From Loxodes magnus (lineage: Eukaryota; Ciliophora; Karyorelictea; Loxodida; Loxodidae), in the NCBI GenBank assembly GCA_946699065.1, contig CAMPDV010000230.1, forward strand, positions 1-64,000: DNA of 64,000 bases, given 5' to 3'. The notes beneath the pieces were generated by a model, which saw nothing but the letters and a program-made list of their open reading frames with translations, made no database searches and was not told the DNA's origin. Below, piece after piece: positions 63,521 through 64,000 of this stretch. A program made the translations under genes and the position numbers. The stretch's first letter is position 1, and each line of letters opens with the position of its first letter.

Positions 63521-63889
63521 TCAATTAAAGAAATAATTACACTTAACTTAAATTGGCTTGGTATTCTCCTTTATTTTAGAAATGTACTAGCTGGTATAGC
63601 ACTACTTGCACTTTCCTCTTGCGTAATTTGGCTTGCTTGTATGTTCACACAACCATGCAGGCTTTATTCTTCCTTCCCTATGGTAGCAGGTATAGCACAT
63701 GTTTTTAGCATAGTGGCTTCTATCTTTATGAGGGCACGCTATAATCTTCTTGCTTTTCTTGGAAGAAGACTTGTTTCCCTGTTTAAAAGGGTTGGGCAAA
63801 TTCAGGCTGAATGGTCAGTTAGGGTGGAACTGGGGATTTGGTTAATCTTACAGCAAAGAAGGTAAACCTGTCAATACCGATTTTTTCAT
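63521..63889 (-). CDS. Small Cys/His protein with two HYAK/NYAR-CxxCY repeats, probable zinc binder
   Basis: The frame starts at ATG 63,887-63,889 (MKKSVLTGLPSLLQDQPNPQ; both Q after LL are TAA, and the W of HPNWPF is TGA). It holds two copies of a Cys/His unit: CPHKDRSHYAKNMCYTCYH and CEHTSKPNYARGKCKQCY, spaced by REGRIKPAWL. The regular C.H...HYA..C..CY pattern suggests paired zinc sites. Similar HYAKGxCxxCYH units occur in protist and other eukaryotic proteins, often near DNA-binding domains, but I cannot name the family or a function. The N-terminal part is Pro/Asn-rich and then basic. The end is uncertain: TAA at 63,548-63,550 or TGA at 63,521-63,523. Confidence 0.7.
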
Positions 63890-64000
63890 TTTTATATCGT
63901 TAATAAAATGTCTCAGTAAAAACATGGAGTTTTCTTGTTGTTACTATGCTAATAAACTTTCAATTAAATAAACTTTCAACTATACTTTAAAAATTATAAT
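63890..64000. other. AT-rich end of window
   Basis: Sequence upstream of the Cys/His gene, with short repeated aataaactttcaa motifs at 63,951-63,978. It probably contains that gene's promoter; nothing can be assigned. Confidence 0.3.

Noticed and set aside
63641-63865. Plus-strand ORF beginning MFTQPCRLYSSF
   Set aside because: Antisense shadow of the Cys/His protein, whose paired motifs are clear.

Overview
The window looks like nuclear DNA of a ciliate with a fully reassigned stop-codon code, of the heterotrich or karyorelict kind (Condylostoma-like table 28 or karyorelict table 27). The clearest genes read correctly only if TAA and TAG are glutamine and TGA is tryptophan. Examples are the ATQDIAVDGW motif of an acetyl-CoA transporter (Q = TAA) and its GRRKSW motif (W = TGA). 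A phosphatase gene carries spliceosomal-type introns of only 17, 17 and 19 nt, another trait of such ciliates. The genus cannot be fixed from the sequence.

Positions 1 to about 46,811 are one gigantic minus-strand array of about 380 nearly identical 123-bp units. Each unit encodes one 41-residue WD40 repeat (GHT..V....ISSDSEFIVSGS...TVRLWDVKTGTCKTMS). The array enters the window at its N-terminal end near 46.8 kb and runs off the left edge. From about 40.75 kb to about 2.2 kb (about 38.5 kb) it stays in one frame, interrupted only by TAG and TGA codons that the variant code reads as Q and W. Four identical one-base deletions lie in the N-terminal 6 kb, and a cluster of small indels lies in the leftmost 2.2 kb. 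Variation between units is confined to about a dozen residue positions at the places where fungal HNWD (HET-D/E/R) receptors vary. Blocks of units have been copied as higher-order repeats with offsets that are multiples of 123 bp.

The right-hand 17 kb has a different texture: very AT-rich DNA with sparse genes. These are a minus-strand CCHC zinc-knuckle (Gag/ORF1-like) protein at 49.4-50.5 kb, a plus-strand Kelch-repeat protein with a C-terminal GCC2/GCC3 cysteine-rich module at 52.1-54.2 kb (frame broken about seven times), a minus-strand CTD-type DxDxT phosphatase at 55.6-56.8 kb, a plus-strand SLC33A1-type acetyl-CoA transporter at 58.5-59.9 kb, and a small minus-strand Cys/His protein at 63.5-63.9 kb.

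The genes are not an operon and show no shared pathway. The standout is the WD40 array, which looks like a reservoir of combinatorial binding surface kept uniform by unequal exchange or conversion. Because all three stop codons can be sense, long open frames are weak evidence here. I relied on family motifs, intron junctions and composition, and 3' ends are tentative.
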